In this document: positions 17,159-25,564 of the stretch, one piece after another
Numbering within the stretch: the first letter of the stretch is position 1
Layout of the letters: every line of letters begins with the position of its first letter
From: Planctomycetota bacterium
GTDB lineage: Bacteria > Planctomycetota > UBA1135 > UBA2386
Direction: 5' to 3'
Length of the DNA: 41,405 bases
Assembly (NCBI GenBank): GCA_020638695.1
Contig: JACKIB010000029.1
Coordinates: 1-41,405 of the forward strand
Position numbers and translations under genes: made by a program
Notes under the pieces: generated by a model
What the model was told of the DNA's origin: nothing
Databases searched by the model: none
The model's input: only the letters and a program-made list of their open reading frames with translations

Positions 17159-19291
17159 TCAGCTCTCCAGCCAGACCTCGGCGACCCGCACACCGAGCCA
17201 ACGCCGATCGTGGCCACCCTCGAGGCTGCTGGGCTGGAACGTCGCACACTCGAGGCGCCCCTCGATCAGCTCCGCCACCGGCTGCTCGAAGGGTAACGCG
17301 AAGGTGAGCACGCCCATGGCCTCGCGCGGCACGGGCTGCGCGCCGAGATCCTGTCCGCCGAGCCAAAGGTGCAGGTCGGTGGCGATCGCACCGCCCATGG
17401 CACGGATGCACAGCCGCCGCGCCGGTGCGGCGGCCGACAGGTAGAACCAGGCGCGCGCCTTGCTCCAGCGCAGGTCCCAAGGCTCGCCCGCCACTGGCTC
17501 CACGCCATACCACCCCGGCCCCAGGCTGCGCCGCTCGTTGACCCCCATCTGCAGACGCGCGACGCCGTGCGCGGAGAAACGGTCCTGGATCACCTCGAGG
17601 TCGCCGATGTACGACGGTTCGTCGACACCGCGTTCGATCAGCTCGGCGAGCGCCGCATCGGGCAGCTTGCGGAGCCGCTGCACTGCCTTGCGCCGGCGCA
17701 GCAGCGACGGCATCCGCCACAGGTTCCACCGCCAAGCACCGCGGATCGCCTTGCCGACCATGGTGAAGTAGCCGACCTCGCGACCACCGCGGATCGCGTC
17801 GCGCACCCAGCCGAGCCGGACTCGGTCGTAACCCCGCAGCGCCGGCAGCACGCCCCGCAGCGACGGCCACGCGTAGTTCTTGAACAGGCACTGCAGCCGG
17901 TTGCGCTCGCACAGGAAGCGGCGCCGGTGGGTCTTGGCGTTGACCTCGTCCTCGGACAGCGTGGGCCGGTCGTCGGCGTCCAGGTCGCCGTGCCAGTCGT
18001 GGTGAACCACCGCGAGCGGCGCGTACAGGATCTCGCGACCCGCGAGCCGCATGCGCCAGCACAGGTCGACGTCCTCGAAGTACATGAAGAACGTGTCGTC
18101 GAAGCCGCCCAACTCGCGCAGTGCCGCGGTGCGGATCAGCTTCGCCCCGCCACAGGCACCGAATACGCGCACCGGCACCGGCGAGGGATCGAGGTCCTTC
18201 TCGCCGATCTGCCGATCCACCGCGAACCCGGCCTCGTTCATCAAGATCCCGGTGGAGTTGAAGATCGTCGGGCAGCGCATCAGCAGCATCTTCGCGCCCA
18301 CCGCCGCGACCTTCGGATCGCGTTCCGCAACCCGCACCAACTCGCGCACGAAGTCCGGCCGCGCCACCGCGTCCTGGTTGAACAGCACCACGTAGTCGGC
18401 TTCGGTGCGGTCGAACGCGAAGTTGTTGCCACCGGCGAAACCGAGGTTGCGCGGCGGCGTGAGCACCCGAACCTCGGGGAAGTGTGTGCGCACGTAGTCG
18501 CCAGTGCCGTCCGCGGAGGCGTTGTCGACCAGCGTGCAGCGCAGGTTGGGGTAGTCCTGCGCGGCGATCGAGCGCACCGCCGGCTCGATGATCCGCCGGC
18601 AGTTGTAGCCGACCACCACGACCTCGACCGACGGCCAACGGGGCTGCGGCAGCGGCGCAATCGCCCGCGGCGCGCTGCGTGTCTGCCGCGCCGCGGCGAT
18701 GATCGCCGACGCCGCGGCCTCGGGATCTTCGGGTAGGTCGATGATCGCCAGATCGGGATGTCGCGCCCGCAGCCGCGCCGCGATCGCCGCCGGCGCGAGC
18801 ACCACGTGGCTGCGCCGGCACAGCACACCAGTCAGCGGCAACCGCGCCTGTACCCGCACGCGGTCGGCACGCCACAGGTAGCGCTCCGGCCACTCCGCCG
18901 CGACCGCACCGTGTTCCTCCACCAGCAGCGCACGGTACGCCGGCAGATCGGCGGACTCCTCGGTCAGGCACGCCAGAACCCGGTGCACCCCGGCGCTCAG
19001 CAGCACGAGAACGCCGGGGTGCTCGCGTACGAACCGGATCTGGTGCGCGTGCTCCAACGCGTCGGCGACAAGGTAGACCGGCACTTCGATGGTGCCCGCG
19101 GCGAGCAGCCCCGGCAGCGCGGCACACGGCTCGACTCGGTGCGACTGCGCGAAGCGCGCATCGACTGCTTCGGGCCCGTGCGGCAGCAGCACGAGGTCGG
19201 CCCGCCGCTGCAGCGCCGGGAGCAGGCGGTCGCACAGGTCCGCGGCAACGCCGGGAACGGGTGGCAGGGGCGAGACCAGGGCGAGCTTCAT
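17159..19291 (-). CDS. Large GT2 glycosyltransferase with C-terminal beta-sandwich
   Basis: Product of 710 aa; ATG 19291 has AAGGGCG just upstream. Residues 1-210 resemble a reduced GT4-type N-terminal domain ('MKLALVSPLPPVPGVAADLCDRLLPAL'). Residues about 225-480 are a full GT2 of rhamnosyltransferase type: 'VEVVVVGYNCRRIIEPAV', 'LVDNASADGTGDYV', 'RNLGFAGGNNFAF', 'VLFNQDAVARPDF', 'GFDDTFFMYFEDVDLCWR'. Residues about 591-710 form a predicted beta-sandwich starting 'GPGWYGVEPVAG' and 'LRWSKARAWFYL', ending 'RWLGVRVAEVWLE'. The same module ends the GT4 encoded at 28980-30527. It is the first gene of the cluster. It probably adds a deoxysugar to a surface glycan; the C-terminal module may bind glycan. 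Confidence 0.88.
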   Translation of the reverse strand: MKLALVSPLPPVPGVAADLCDRLLPALQRRADLVLLPHGPEAVDARFAQSHRVEPCAALPGLLAAGTIEVPVYLVADALEHAHQIRFVREHPGVLVLLSAGVHRVLACLTEESADLPAYRALLVEEHGAVAAEWPERYLWRADRVRVQARLPLTGVLCRRSHVVLAPAAIAARLRARHPDLAIIDLPEDPEAAASAIIAAARQTRSAPRAIAPLPQPRWPSVEVVVVGYNCRRIIEPAVRSIAAQDYPNLRCTLVDNASADGTGDYVRTHFPEVRVLTPPRNLGFAGGNNFAFDRTEADYVVLFNQDAVARPDFVRELVRVAERDPKVAAVGAKMLLMRCPTIFNSTGILMNEAGFAVDRQIGEKDLDPSPVPVRVFGACGGAKLIRTAALRELGGFDDTFFMYFEDVDLCWRMRLAGREILYAPLAVVHHDWHGDLDADDRPTLSEDEVNAKTHRRRFLCERNRLQCLFKNYAWPSLRGVLPALRGYDRVRLGWVRDAIRGGREVGYFTMVGKAIRGAWRWNLWRMPSLLRRRKAVQRLRKLPDAALAELIERGVDEPSYIGDLEVIQDRFSAHGVARLQMGVNERRSLGPGWYGVEPVAGEPWDLRWSKARAWFYLSAAAPARRLCIRAMGGAIATDLHLWLGGQDLGAQPVPREAMGVLTFALPFEQPVAELIEGRLECATFQPSSLEGGHDRRWLGVRVAEVWLES

Positions 19292-19300
19292 GGGCGCCCT

Positions 19301-19328
19301 TGGATACAGGGCGGGGGCGGCGAAGCAA
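19301..19328 (-). promoter_or_regulatory. Candidate promoter TTGCTT-N16-TATCCA for the glycan cluster
   Basis: On the minus strand TTGCTT (19328-19323) and TATCCA (19306-19301) are 16 bp apart, nine bases upstream of ATG 19291. TTGCTT also occurs as the -35 candidate of the TolB-like gene. The -10 box lacks the final T, so confidence is low. Confidence 0.3.
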
Positions 19329-19417
19329 CACCGCACGCCGCCGGCGGCGGTTGCCGCCCCGCCCGAGACCTGTTATCCCGATGCCCGGCCGGACCCTGCC
19401 CACACCCCGCCCAATCG

Positions 19418-20446
19418 ATGCACCTCCAATCCACCGCGACCGCCGCCCTGTTCTGCGCCCTCGCCACCGCGCTGCCCGCCGAGACCGCGCCGCAGTCCCC
19501 CACCCTCGAGACGGCCACTCCGCTGGGCGTTTTCGCAGTGGAAGGTACGCAGTCCGATTTCAAGACCACCAGCAGCCGTCTGGCGATCCCGCTGTCGGTT
19601 GGGCTGAACGTCTCGGCGTACGTCAACAACGCCTCCTCCGCGACGCTGGTCGGGTTCAACGCGTGGACCGGGGGCGTGGTCACCGTCGACATCGCCGAGC
19701 AGGGCGGCGCATCGGTGGCTCCCAGCTCCGGCCCCTCGATCGCCGGCACCTCACCGTCGCCGAGCGCCACCAACTACCAGCCGGGTCCCCACGCGCTGCG
19801 GCTCACGCTGCGCGGCACCCCCGGGTCGCGCGGCCTGATCGAGATGTGGGCCACCGGCGGCCTCAGCGCCCCGGGATCGATCACCGGCGGCTACCAGATC
19901 GATGTCGGCGAAGACCAGAGCCTCGAGTTCGACGCGCCGTTGCTCGGGTTCACGCGGCAGAGCCTGGTAGTGCGGATACCGGCCAGCGGCACGCTGCCGA
20001 TCCTGCTGCGGTCGGAGGCGAAGGCCACCCAGACGGCAGTCGGATCGTTCCTCTACTCGAGCGGCATGAGCCTGCGCTTCACCCCGGCGCCGCTCCATCA
20101 GGCACACGCCTACGGCGCCACGTGTGGCCCCGAGCTCGCCGGGACCGCGACACCGAGCGGCACCGACGTGGTGTTCGACGTGAAGCTGACCAAGGGCACC
20201 CCGCTGGCCGCGGGATTGCTGGTGGTGGGCACGACACCGATCGAAGTAGCCGTTCCCGGTATCCAGTGCCAGCTGCTGACCGTACCGCTGATCACCCTGG
20301 GGTTCTCGATCGATGCGCAAGGTGCAGCGGGTTGGCAGTTCCGCGTCCCGCTGGTGATCGAGTTCGATCTGCGACTCCAGGCGGCGGAGTTGGGTGTGCA
20401 GCTCGCGACGGCGAGCCACGGATTGCACGTGGTGAACCTGCGGTGA
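19418..20446 (+). CDS. Secreted protein of unknown function, planctomycete type
   Basis: Product of 342 aa. ATG 19418 gives a clean signal peptide ('MHLQSTATAALFCALATALPAETA', cleavage near residue 21). The mature protein is rich in Ser, Thr, Gly and beta strands, with no transmembrane segment. Landmarks are 'GFNAWTGGVVTVDIAEQGG', 'YQPGPHALRLTLRGTPGSRG' and a C-terminal block 'YGATCGPELAGTATPSG' to 'LQAAELGVQLATASHGLHVVNL'. Its pattern (one Cys pair, 'G..P..G', final 'Q....D/E' strand) resembles a C-terminal module common in exported planctomycete proteins. It contains two cysteines that could form a disulfide. Function unknown; adhesion or carbohydrate binding is only a guess. It is divergent from the glycan cluster. 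Confidence 0.7.
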   Translation: MHLQSTATAALFCALATALPAETAPQSPTLETATPLGVFAVEGTQSDFKTTSSRLAIPLSVGLNVSAYVNNASSATLVGFNAWTGGVVTVDIAEQGGASVAPSSGPSIAGTSPSPSATNYQPGPHALRLTLRGTPGSRGLIEMWATGGLSAPGSITGGYQIDVGEDQSLEFDAPLLGFTRQSLVVRIPASGTLPILLRSEAKATQTAVGSFLYSSGMSLRFTPAPLHQAHAYGATCGPELAGTATPSGTDVVFDVKLTKGTPLAAGLLVVGTTPIEVAVPGIQCQLLTVPLITLGFSIDAQGAAGWQFRVPLVIEFDLRLQAAELGVQLATASHGLHVVNLR

Positions 20447-20805
20447 GGTGACGGGACGCGGGGCGCGTACCGGCGGCAACGCGCCACTGGCATCCAATGC
20501 GTGGAGCGCCTTCGACAACCCTCGCACCGCTCCAGAGGCCCAGGCCCGGACTATGCATGAGCAGCGTCGCGAGATCGTGCAGGGTTGTTGCTGGCCAGGA
20601 GAACGGCAGGTTCTGCCCGGGGGCGGGGTGCACCCCCGTCGAGGAGCGGGTTCTGACGTTCGACGAAGCCAGCAGCGACCCTGCGCGATCGCAGCAGCTC
20701 GGTCATGCATAGTCCGGGCTTCTAGGGAATACTCCTGAGCCGCCATCCCCCGTCGCCGGCAGACGTCTGTCGCGGTTCTGAAGCGGGCGGTAGCGTGGCT
20801 TCCCC
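20447..20805. other. Intergenic region holding a MITE-like element
   Basis: About half of this 359-bp gap is the inverted-repeat element at 20544-20719. The rest has a candidate -10 hexamer TAGCGT at 20791-20796, ten bases before ATG 20806. Nothing else could be recognised. Confidence 0.6.
20544..20719. mobile_element. MITE-like element with 17-bp perfect terminal inverted repeats
   Basis: GCCCGGACTATGCATGA at 20544-20560 is repeated exactly in reverse at 20703-20719. Inside the ends the similarity continues imperfectly for another 25-30 bp (CGAGATCGTGCAGGG against CGATCGCGCAGGGTCG), and a palindrome GGGGTGCACCCC sits in the middle. At 176 bp with no convincing gene it is best read as a non-autonomous element. 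A closely matching single end is found at 38805-38841. No clear target-site duplication was identified. Confidence 0.7.
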
Positions 20806-23073
20806 ATGGAACCGGTGTCCAGCCACAGTCGCAGTCGGCGCGAGCGGCGGCAACGCAACTCTCGCCGGGCGCAGCCCGCTCTATTGCCCCGCCTCGCGGC
20901 GACGCTGTTGTCGCTGGCAGCCCTGGGTGGAGTGCTCTGGGGACTCCTCGCATGGGCGTCGCTGCTGGACCGCTCGGGCAAGGCCGATCCGCCACAGGAT
21001 CGCACGGATCGAGCCAAGCCGGAACAGGCGGCGAGCGCACCCGAGCGGGCACCGGAACCCGACGAATCCAGGGCCACGAGGGACCGCGAGCTGGCGAAAC
21101 TGAGCCGGCGAGTTCGACAGCTGGAGGGCGCGCAGCGCCAGGCGACGGCTTCCCGAACCGAGCCCGACTCCCCGGTCGATATCCGTTCGACAAACGGCAT
21201 CGCCCCTGAGCCGGCGGTGGCGAGACGCAAGGAAGCCCCGGACGAGATCGCCAGCCCCAGCCTTCCCAGCGATTCGCTTCGTCCACGCCAGAGCGGGTCG
21301 CCGAACCGAGACACCGATGAGAACCGGACGGATCGGACAGCTGCGGTTGTCGACCCGAAGGCGAAGTTCCTCATCCAGACCGCCGCAGATCTGCGTCGCA
21401 AGCGCGCCCCGGACGAGTTGCGGGCGGCACTCGACGAACTCGCGGCCATCCGCCCGGATGAGCCGCTCCTGCACTTCCGGCGCGGCGAGCTGCACGTTTC
21501 CGCAGGCAAGCACTACGCACCCCGCAGGGCGCAGGAAGCTCTGCAGCGGTTCCTGTCGCTGACCAAGGACGAGGCCAATGACCAGGACCTGCTCTGGTTC
21601 CGCGACGATGCCGAGCACTACCTCGAGCTACTGCGCCGGGGCCAACGCGCGTTTGTGGTCACACCGCGCAGCACCCTCGAGAAGATCGTGGCTCAGTGTG
21701 CCGCCGAGGTCTCGCACCTGACCTTGGAAGTGCGCAAGGCAGAAGCAGCAATCGGAGCCTGTGAGGAGTACATCCGCGGCATTCGACAGGCCGAGCGCGA
21801 AACAGGGGTTCCCTACAACGGTCCGGACATCCGGACCAAGAACAGCGAAATCGGCAAGCTCAACACCAAGGCCGTGCGGGGCAGGGAGCGCATCCGCGTC
21901 CTCCGCCTGGAGATGAGTCGAGCGAAACGGGCCCTCCTCGGCGCCGAGTTCGCGAGAACCGCCGGCAGCGAGTTGCTCGAGCCGATGCGCCATGAAGTGT
22001 TCTGTCCACGGCTGGATCGCGGCACTCGCGTCGGACCCGAAGTCGCTCGAGCGATCCAGCTCGGGCTGCGTTGGCTCGTGAAGCACCAGGACAGGGACGG
22101 CCGCTGGGACTCGGATGGGTTCATGAAGCACGACCCGGATCGTTCGGTCACTGGCGCCGGACGTGCCGTGCACGACGTCGGGTGCACGGCACTCGCCACA
22201 TTGGCTCTGCTCGCCGAAGGCAACACGATCCGCGGCGGGCAACACGCCGACGCTGTGCGCAATGCCGTGTACTGGTTGGTCGGACAACAGTCGCGGAGTG
22301 GCGTGTTCGGAACCATGCGGTCCGAGGCGTTCATCTACGACCACGTGATAGCGACCTGCGCCGTGTCCGAGGCTTACGGACTGTCCGACGAACGCGCGCT
22401 TCACGACAACGTGAAGCGTGCGATCGACTACCTGGAAACGCATCGGAACTCCGGGTCAGGCTGGCGCTACGACGCGCGCGGGGGCGCTTCGGACGCCTCG
22501 GTGACAGCGTGGTGCGTGACCGCATACGCATCCGCACGCATGTTCGGCATTCCGATCAAGGACGCGTGGCTGGCCGACGCCATGCGCTTCCTCGACGGCG
22601 TCACCGACCCTGCCACCGGTCGATCCGGATACCGGATTCGCGGCGATCGCTCGTCGCGCTACGGCGAGCAGCATGCCGAACGCTTCCCGGTCGAGAAGAC
22701 CGAGGCGCTCACCGCCGCGACGCTAGTGTGCCGGCAACTACTCGGGCAGCGATCCCAAACCATGGACCACGCGACCCAGCGGCTCATCGAGCGTCCCCCG
22801 ATCTGGGACGGCACCGGTGGAGTCGACGTGTACTACTGGTATCACGCCAGCCACGCGCTGTTCCAGGTCGGGGGAAACGCGTTTGCTGCATGGAACCGCG
22901 ATCTGCACGCCGCGGTGCTGGGCAACCAGAGGCGCGGCGGACACCTGGACGGATCGTGGGACCCGGTCGGTGCGTGGGGTTCGATCGGTGGCCGTGTGTA
23001 CGCCACGGCGATGATCACGTTGGCGCTGCAGGCCCCGTACCGGTTCGGTCGCGTGCCGCCGACAGCGAAGTGA
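20806..23073 (+). CDS. Membrane-anchored prenyltransferase/squalene-cyclase-repeat protein
   Basis: Product of 755 aa. A basic N-terminus precedes one transmembrane helix (about residues 30-52), then a disordered Pro/Glu/Arg-rich linker to about residue 180. Residues about 185-290 look helical and TPR-like ('LRAALDELAAIRPDEPLLHFRRGELHV'). Residues about 290-395 contain charged coiled-coil helices. From about 410 to the end comes an alpha/alpha toroid with cyclase-type repeats: 'GLRWLVKHQDRDGRWD', 'AVYWLVGQQSRSGVFG', 'AIDYLETHRNSGSGWRYD', 'ALFQVGGNAFAAWN'. Such domains occur in squalene cyclases, but the DxDD or DxD catalytic motifs are absent. Similar anchored proteins are abundant in planctomycetes with unknown, probably binding, roles. 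Confidence 0.83.
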   Translation: MEPVSSHSRSRRERRQRNSRRAQPALLPRLAATLLSLAALGGVLWGLLAWASLLDRSGKADPPQDRTDRAKPEQAASAPERAPEPDESRATRDRELAKLSRRVRQLEGAQRQATASRTEPDSPVDIRSTNGIAPEPAVARRKEAPDEIASPSLPSDSLRPRQSGSPNRDTDENRTDRTAAVVDPKAKFLIQTAADLRRKRAPDELRAALDELAAIRPDEPLLHFRRGELHVSAGKHYAPRRAQEALQRFLSLTKDEANDQDLLWFRDDAEHYLELLRRGQRAFVVTPRSTLEKIVAQCAAEVSHLTLEVRKAEAAIGACEEYIRGIRQAERETGVPYNGPDIRTKNSEIGKLNTKAVRGRERIRVLRLEMSRAKRALLGAEFARTAGSELLEPMRHEVFCPRLDRGTRVGPEVARAIQLGLRWLVKHQDRDGRWDSDGFMKHDPDRSVTGAGRAVHDVGCTALATLALLAEGNTIRGGQHADAVRNAVYWLVGQQSRSGVFGTMRSEAFIYDHVIATCAVSEAYGLSDERALHDNVKRAIDYLETHRNSGSGWRYDARGGASDASVTAWCVTAYASARMFGIPIKDAWLADAMRFLDGVTDPATGRSGYRIRGDRSSRYGEQHAERFPVEKTEALTAATLVCRQLLGQRSQTMDHATQRLIERPPIWDGTGGVDVYYWYHASHALFQVGGNAFAAWNRDLHAAVLGNQRRGGHLDGSWDPVGAWGSIGGRVYATAMITLALQAPYRFGRVPPTAK

Positions 23074-23173
23074 CGGCCCGCGATATCGCCGCGGTGCACC
23101 CGCGCGTCGTCAGCCAGGTCCCGAGGGACGCGAGGAGCACCTCGACGAGTCGCTCCGCGCGAGCGGCGAGACC

Positions 23174-23536
23174 CTACGCCCGCAGGATCTTCTCCATCGC
23201 CTTCCCCTTCGCCAGCTCGTCGACCAGCTTGTCGAGGTAGCGGACCTTCCGGGTCAGCGGGTTCGCGATCTCCTCGACGCGGTGCCCGCAGATCACTCCG
23301 CGGATCTCGGAGGCGCCGGGGTTCAACACTGCTTCCTCGAAGAACGCCGCGAAGGTCGACTGGCGGGCGATGTGCTTGTCGATCTGCCGGGCGGTGAACC
23401 CGGTGAGCCAGGTGATCACCTGCCGCAGTTCCGCTTCGCTTCGCCCCTTCTTCGCGACCTTGTCGACGTAGTGCGGGTACACGGACGAGAAGGTCATCTC
23501 GGCGATCCGTTTGTCCTGAGGCGAAGGGGATGTCAT
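23174..23536 (-). CDS. DUF2200 family protein
   Basis: Product of 120 aa and full length for the family (PF09966). It contains the family's conserved blocks: 'AEMTFSSVYPHYVDKVAKKGR', 'VITWLTGFTARQI', 'FFEEAVLNPGAS', 'GVICGHRVEEIANPL' and 'VRYLDKLVDELAKGKAMEKILR'. It is soluble and cytoplasmic by composition, with no signal or membrane segment. The biochemical role of the family is unknown. It stands alone between two plus-strand genes. Similarity to homologs from distant phyla is strong by eye, consistent with frequent horizontal spread of this small gene. Confidence 0.9.
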   Translation of the reverse strand: MTSPSPQDKRIAEMTFSSVYPHYVDKVAKKGRSEAELRQVITWLTGFTARQIDKHIARQSTFAAFFEEAVLNPGASEIRGVICGHRVEEIANPLTRKVRYLDKLVDELAKGKAMEKILRA

Positions 23537-23601
23537 GAGTCGGTCGGGTGCGCTCCGGCGCGTCCCGCCCGATGTTCCGGGCGCGGGGATCGACCGTCAA
23601 G

Positions 23602-23633
23602 TTGCACGCCTGCGCATTCGCCCGAGCTACACT
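23602..23633 (+). promoter_or_regulatory. Candidate promoter TTGCAC-N20-TACACT before the peptidase pair
   Basis: TTGCAC (23602-23607) and TACACT (23628-23633) are 20 bp apart, 32 bases before ATG 23666. The spacer is longer than usual, so this is tentative. It fits the TA(G/C)NCT pattern seen elsewhere in the window. Confidence 0.3.
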
Positions 23634-23665
23634 CGGACGCGCTGCTCGACGCGGCACAACATGCC

Positions 23666-25564
23666 ATGGCATCACCTCCGATTCGTCCCTTCCTCCTCGC
23701 CCTCACCTCGACGCTCTCCCAGCTCGCCGCGCAGGACGGCACCGCGACCAAGGCCGCGCCGGTGTTTCGCGACGGCCAAGCACAGGTGGTCGAGGCGTTC
23801 GCCGACGCCAGCGAGTGGATCCGCCACGAGCTGTGGGTCGAGACGGAGTTCGACTGCGACGGCAACCACAAGCGCGATCGGGTGCACGTCGACGTGACTC
23901 GGCAGAAGCAGACCGACTCCGAGGGACTGAAGGTGCCGGTGATCTACGAGTCGAGCCCGTACTACGCGGGGACCGCGAGCATGGGCACGCGGAGCTACTT
24001 CTGGAACCCGCGCCACAAACTCGGGCAGAAGCCGCCGCAACGCGGCGCCCCCGACCCGATCCCGTTCCGCGCCGGGCGCGATGGGATCTCGCGCTCGCTG
24101 GTCCGCACCTGGGTGCCGCGCGGCTTCGCGGTGGTCCACTCGTCGGCGCCCGGCACCGGCCAGTCGCAGGGGTGCGTGACGGTGGGCGGCGAGATCGAGC
24201 GGCTCGCGCCCAAGGCGGTGATCGACTGGCTCAACGGGCGCGCCAAGGGGTTCACGTCGCCGGACGGCAGCGACGAGGTGAAGGCCACCTGGTGCACCGG
24301 CAAGGTCGGGATGACGGGCACCTCGTACAACGGCACGATCCCGGTCGCGGCAGCGACCACCGGCGTCGCCGGCCTGGAGGTGATCATCCCGGTGGCGCCG
24401 AACACCTCGTACTACCACTACTACCGGTCCAACGGCCTGGTGCGCCACCCCGGTGGGTGGATGGGCGAGGACGTCGACGTGCTGTACGACTTCGTCAACA
24501 GCGGGGCGCTGGATCGGCGAGCTGCTTGTGATACCAAGTATCGGGACGCGGTGATCCGCGCCGGGATGGACCGACTCACCGGTGACTACAACGAGTTCTG
24601 GAAGAGCCGCGACCTGTGGCCGCTGCTCGGCAACATCCGCTGTGCGGCGCTGCTCGCGCACGCGTGGAACGACTGGAACGTGATGCCGCGGCACACCGTC
24701 GAGGTGTACCGGGCGATGCAGAAGAAGGGCCTGCCGGCGGCGGTGTTCTTCCACCAGGGCGGTCACGGCGGCAACCCGCCGCTCGAGATGATGAACCGCT
24801 GGTTCACCCGCTTCCTCTACGGAGTGGAGAACGGGGTGGAGAAGGCGCCCCACGCGTTCATCGTGCGCGAGGGCGCGCGCGAGCCGACCGCCTATCCCGA
24901 CTACCCCCACCCGCAGGCAGCCGCGGTGGTGCTCCACCCGGGCAAGGGTGGCAACAGCGCCGGCGCGCTGCGCACCACGAAGGCCGCAAGTCAAGGCCGC
25001 GAGTCGCTGACCGACGACGTGGGGATCGACGGGGCGGCGCTGGCGCGCGCCGCGCGTTCGAACCACCGGCTGATCTACGCGAGCAAGGCGCTGACCGAGC
25101 CGCTGCACCTGTCGGGCACCTGCCGGGTGAGCCTGCGGATGTCGTGCAACGCCTCGGCGGCGAACCTCTCGGTGTGGTTGGTCGCGCTGCCGTGGGATCA
25201 GCCGGCGCGCGGCGAGGGACGGCAGCGGGGACGCGGTCGTCGACGCCCGATCACCGACGACATCATCACCCGCGGCTGGGCCGATCCGCAGAACCAGGCG
25301 TCGGCGAGCAAGAGCGCCCCGCTGCAGCCCGGGAAGATGTTCGACCTCGCGTTCGACCTGGAGCCCGACGACCAGGTGATCCCCGCCGGCCAGCAGATCG
25401 CGCTGATGATCTTCGCCAGCGACCGCGACTTCACACTGTGGCCACCCGCGGGCACCGAGCTGACCATCGACCTCGACCACACGTCGCTGACGATTCCGGT
25501 GGTCGGGGGGGCCGAAGCGTGGCGCAAGGCGACGGGTGAAACGGGGTCGGGAAGCGACAAGTGA
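23666..25564 (+). CDS. S15 family peptidase / CocE-NonD hydrolase
   Basis: Product of 632 aa from ATG 23666, with a short signal-like N-terminus ('IRPFLLALTSTLSQLAAQDG'). The alpha/beta-hydrolase core carries the nucleophile in G-T-S220-Y-N-G, the acid Asp336 in 'AWNDWNV' and His367 in 'HQGGHGG', the S15 (X-Pro dipeptidyl-peptidase/CocE) triad. Upstream, 'SSPYYAGTASMG' and 'FAVVHSSAPGTGQSQGC' match the family, and the C-terminal 130 residues form the jelly-roll domain ('PLHLSGTCRVSLRMSCNAS', 'TLWPPAGTELTIDLDHTSL'). It probably cleaves peptides or esters in the periplasm. Its TGA overlaps the GTG of the S41 peptidase gene, so the two are coupled. Confidence 0.9.
   Translation: MASPPIRPFLLALTSTLSQLAAQDGTATKAAPVFRDGQAQVVEAFADASEWIRHELWVETEFDCDGNHKRDRVHVDVTRQKQTDSEGLKVPVIYESSPYYAGTASMGTRSYFWNPRHKLGQKPPQRGAPDPIPFRAGRDGISRSLVRTWVPRGFAVVHSSAPGTGQSQGCVTVGGEIERLAPKAVIDWLNGRAKGFTSPDGSDEVKATWCTGKVGMTGTSYNGTIPVAAATTGVAGLEVIIPVAPNTSYYHYYRSNGLVRHPGGWMGEDVDVLYDFVNSGALDRRAACDTKYRDAVIRAGMDRLTGDYNEFWKSRDLWPLLGNIRCAALLAHAWNDWNVMPRHTVEVYRAMQKKGLPAAVFFHQGGHGGNPPLEMMNRWFTRFLYGVENGVEKAPHAFIVREGAREPTAYPDYPHPQAAAVVLHPGKGGNSAGALRTTKAASQGRESLTDDVGIDGAALARAARSNHRLIYASKALTEPLHLSGTCRVSLRMSCNASAANLSVWLVALPWDQPARGEGRQRGRGRRRPITDDIITRGWADPQNQASASKSAPLQPGKMFDLAFDLEPDDQVIPAGQQIALMIFASDRDFTLWPPAGTELTIDLDHTSLTIPVVGGAEAWRKATGETGSGSDK

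Noticed and set aside
15017..17296. Plus-strand open frame of 759 codons
   Set aside because: Antisense to the coiled-coil GT2-like gene; its repeats in composition mirror the heptads on the other strand.
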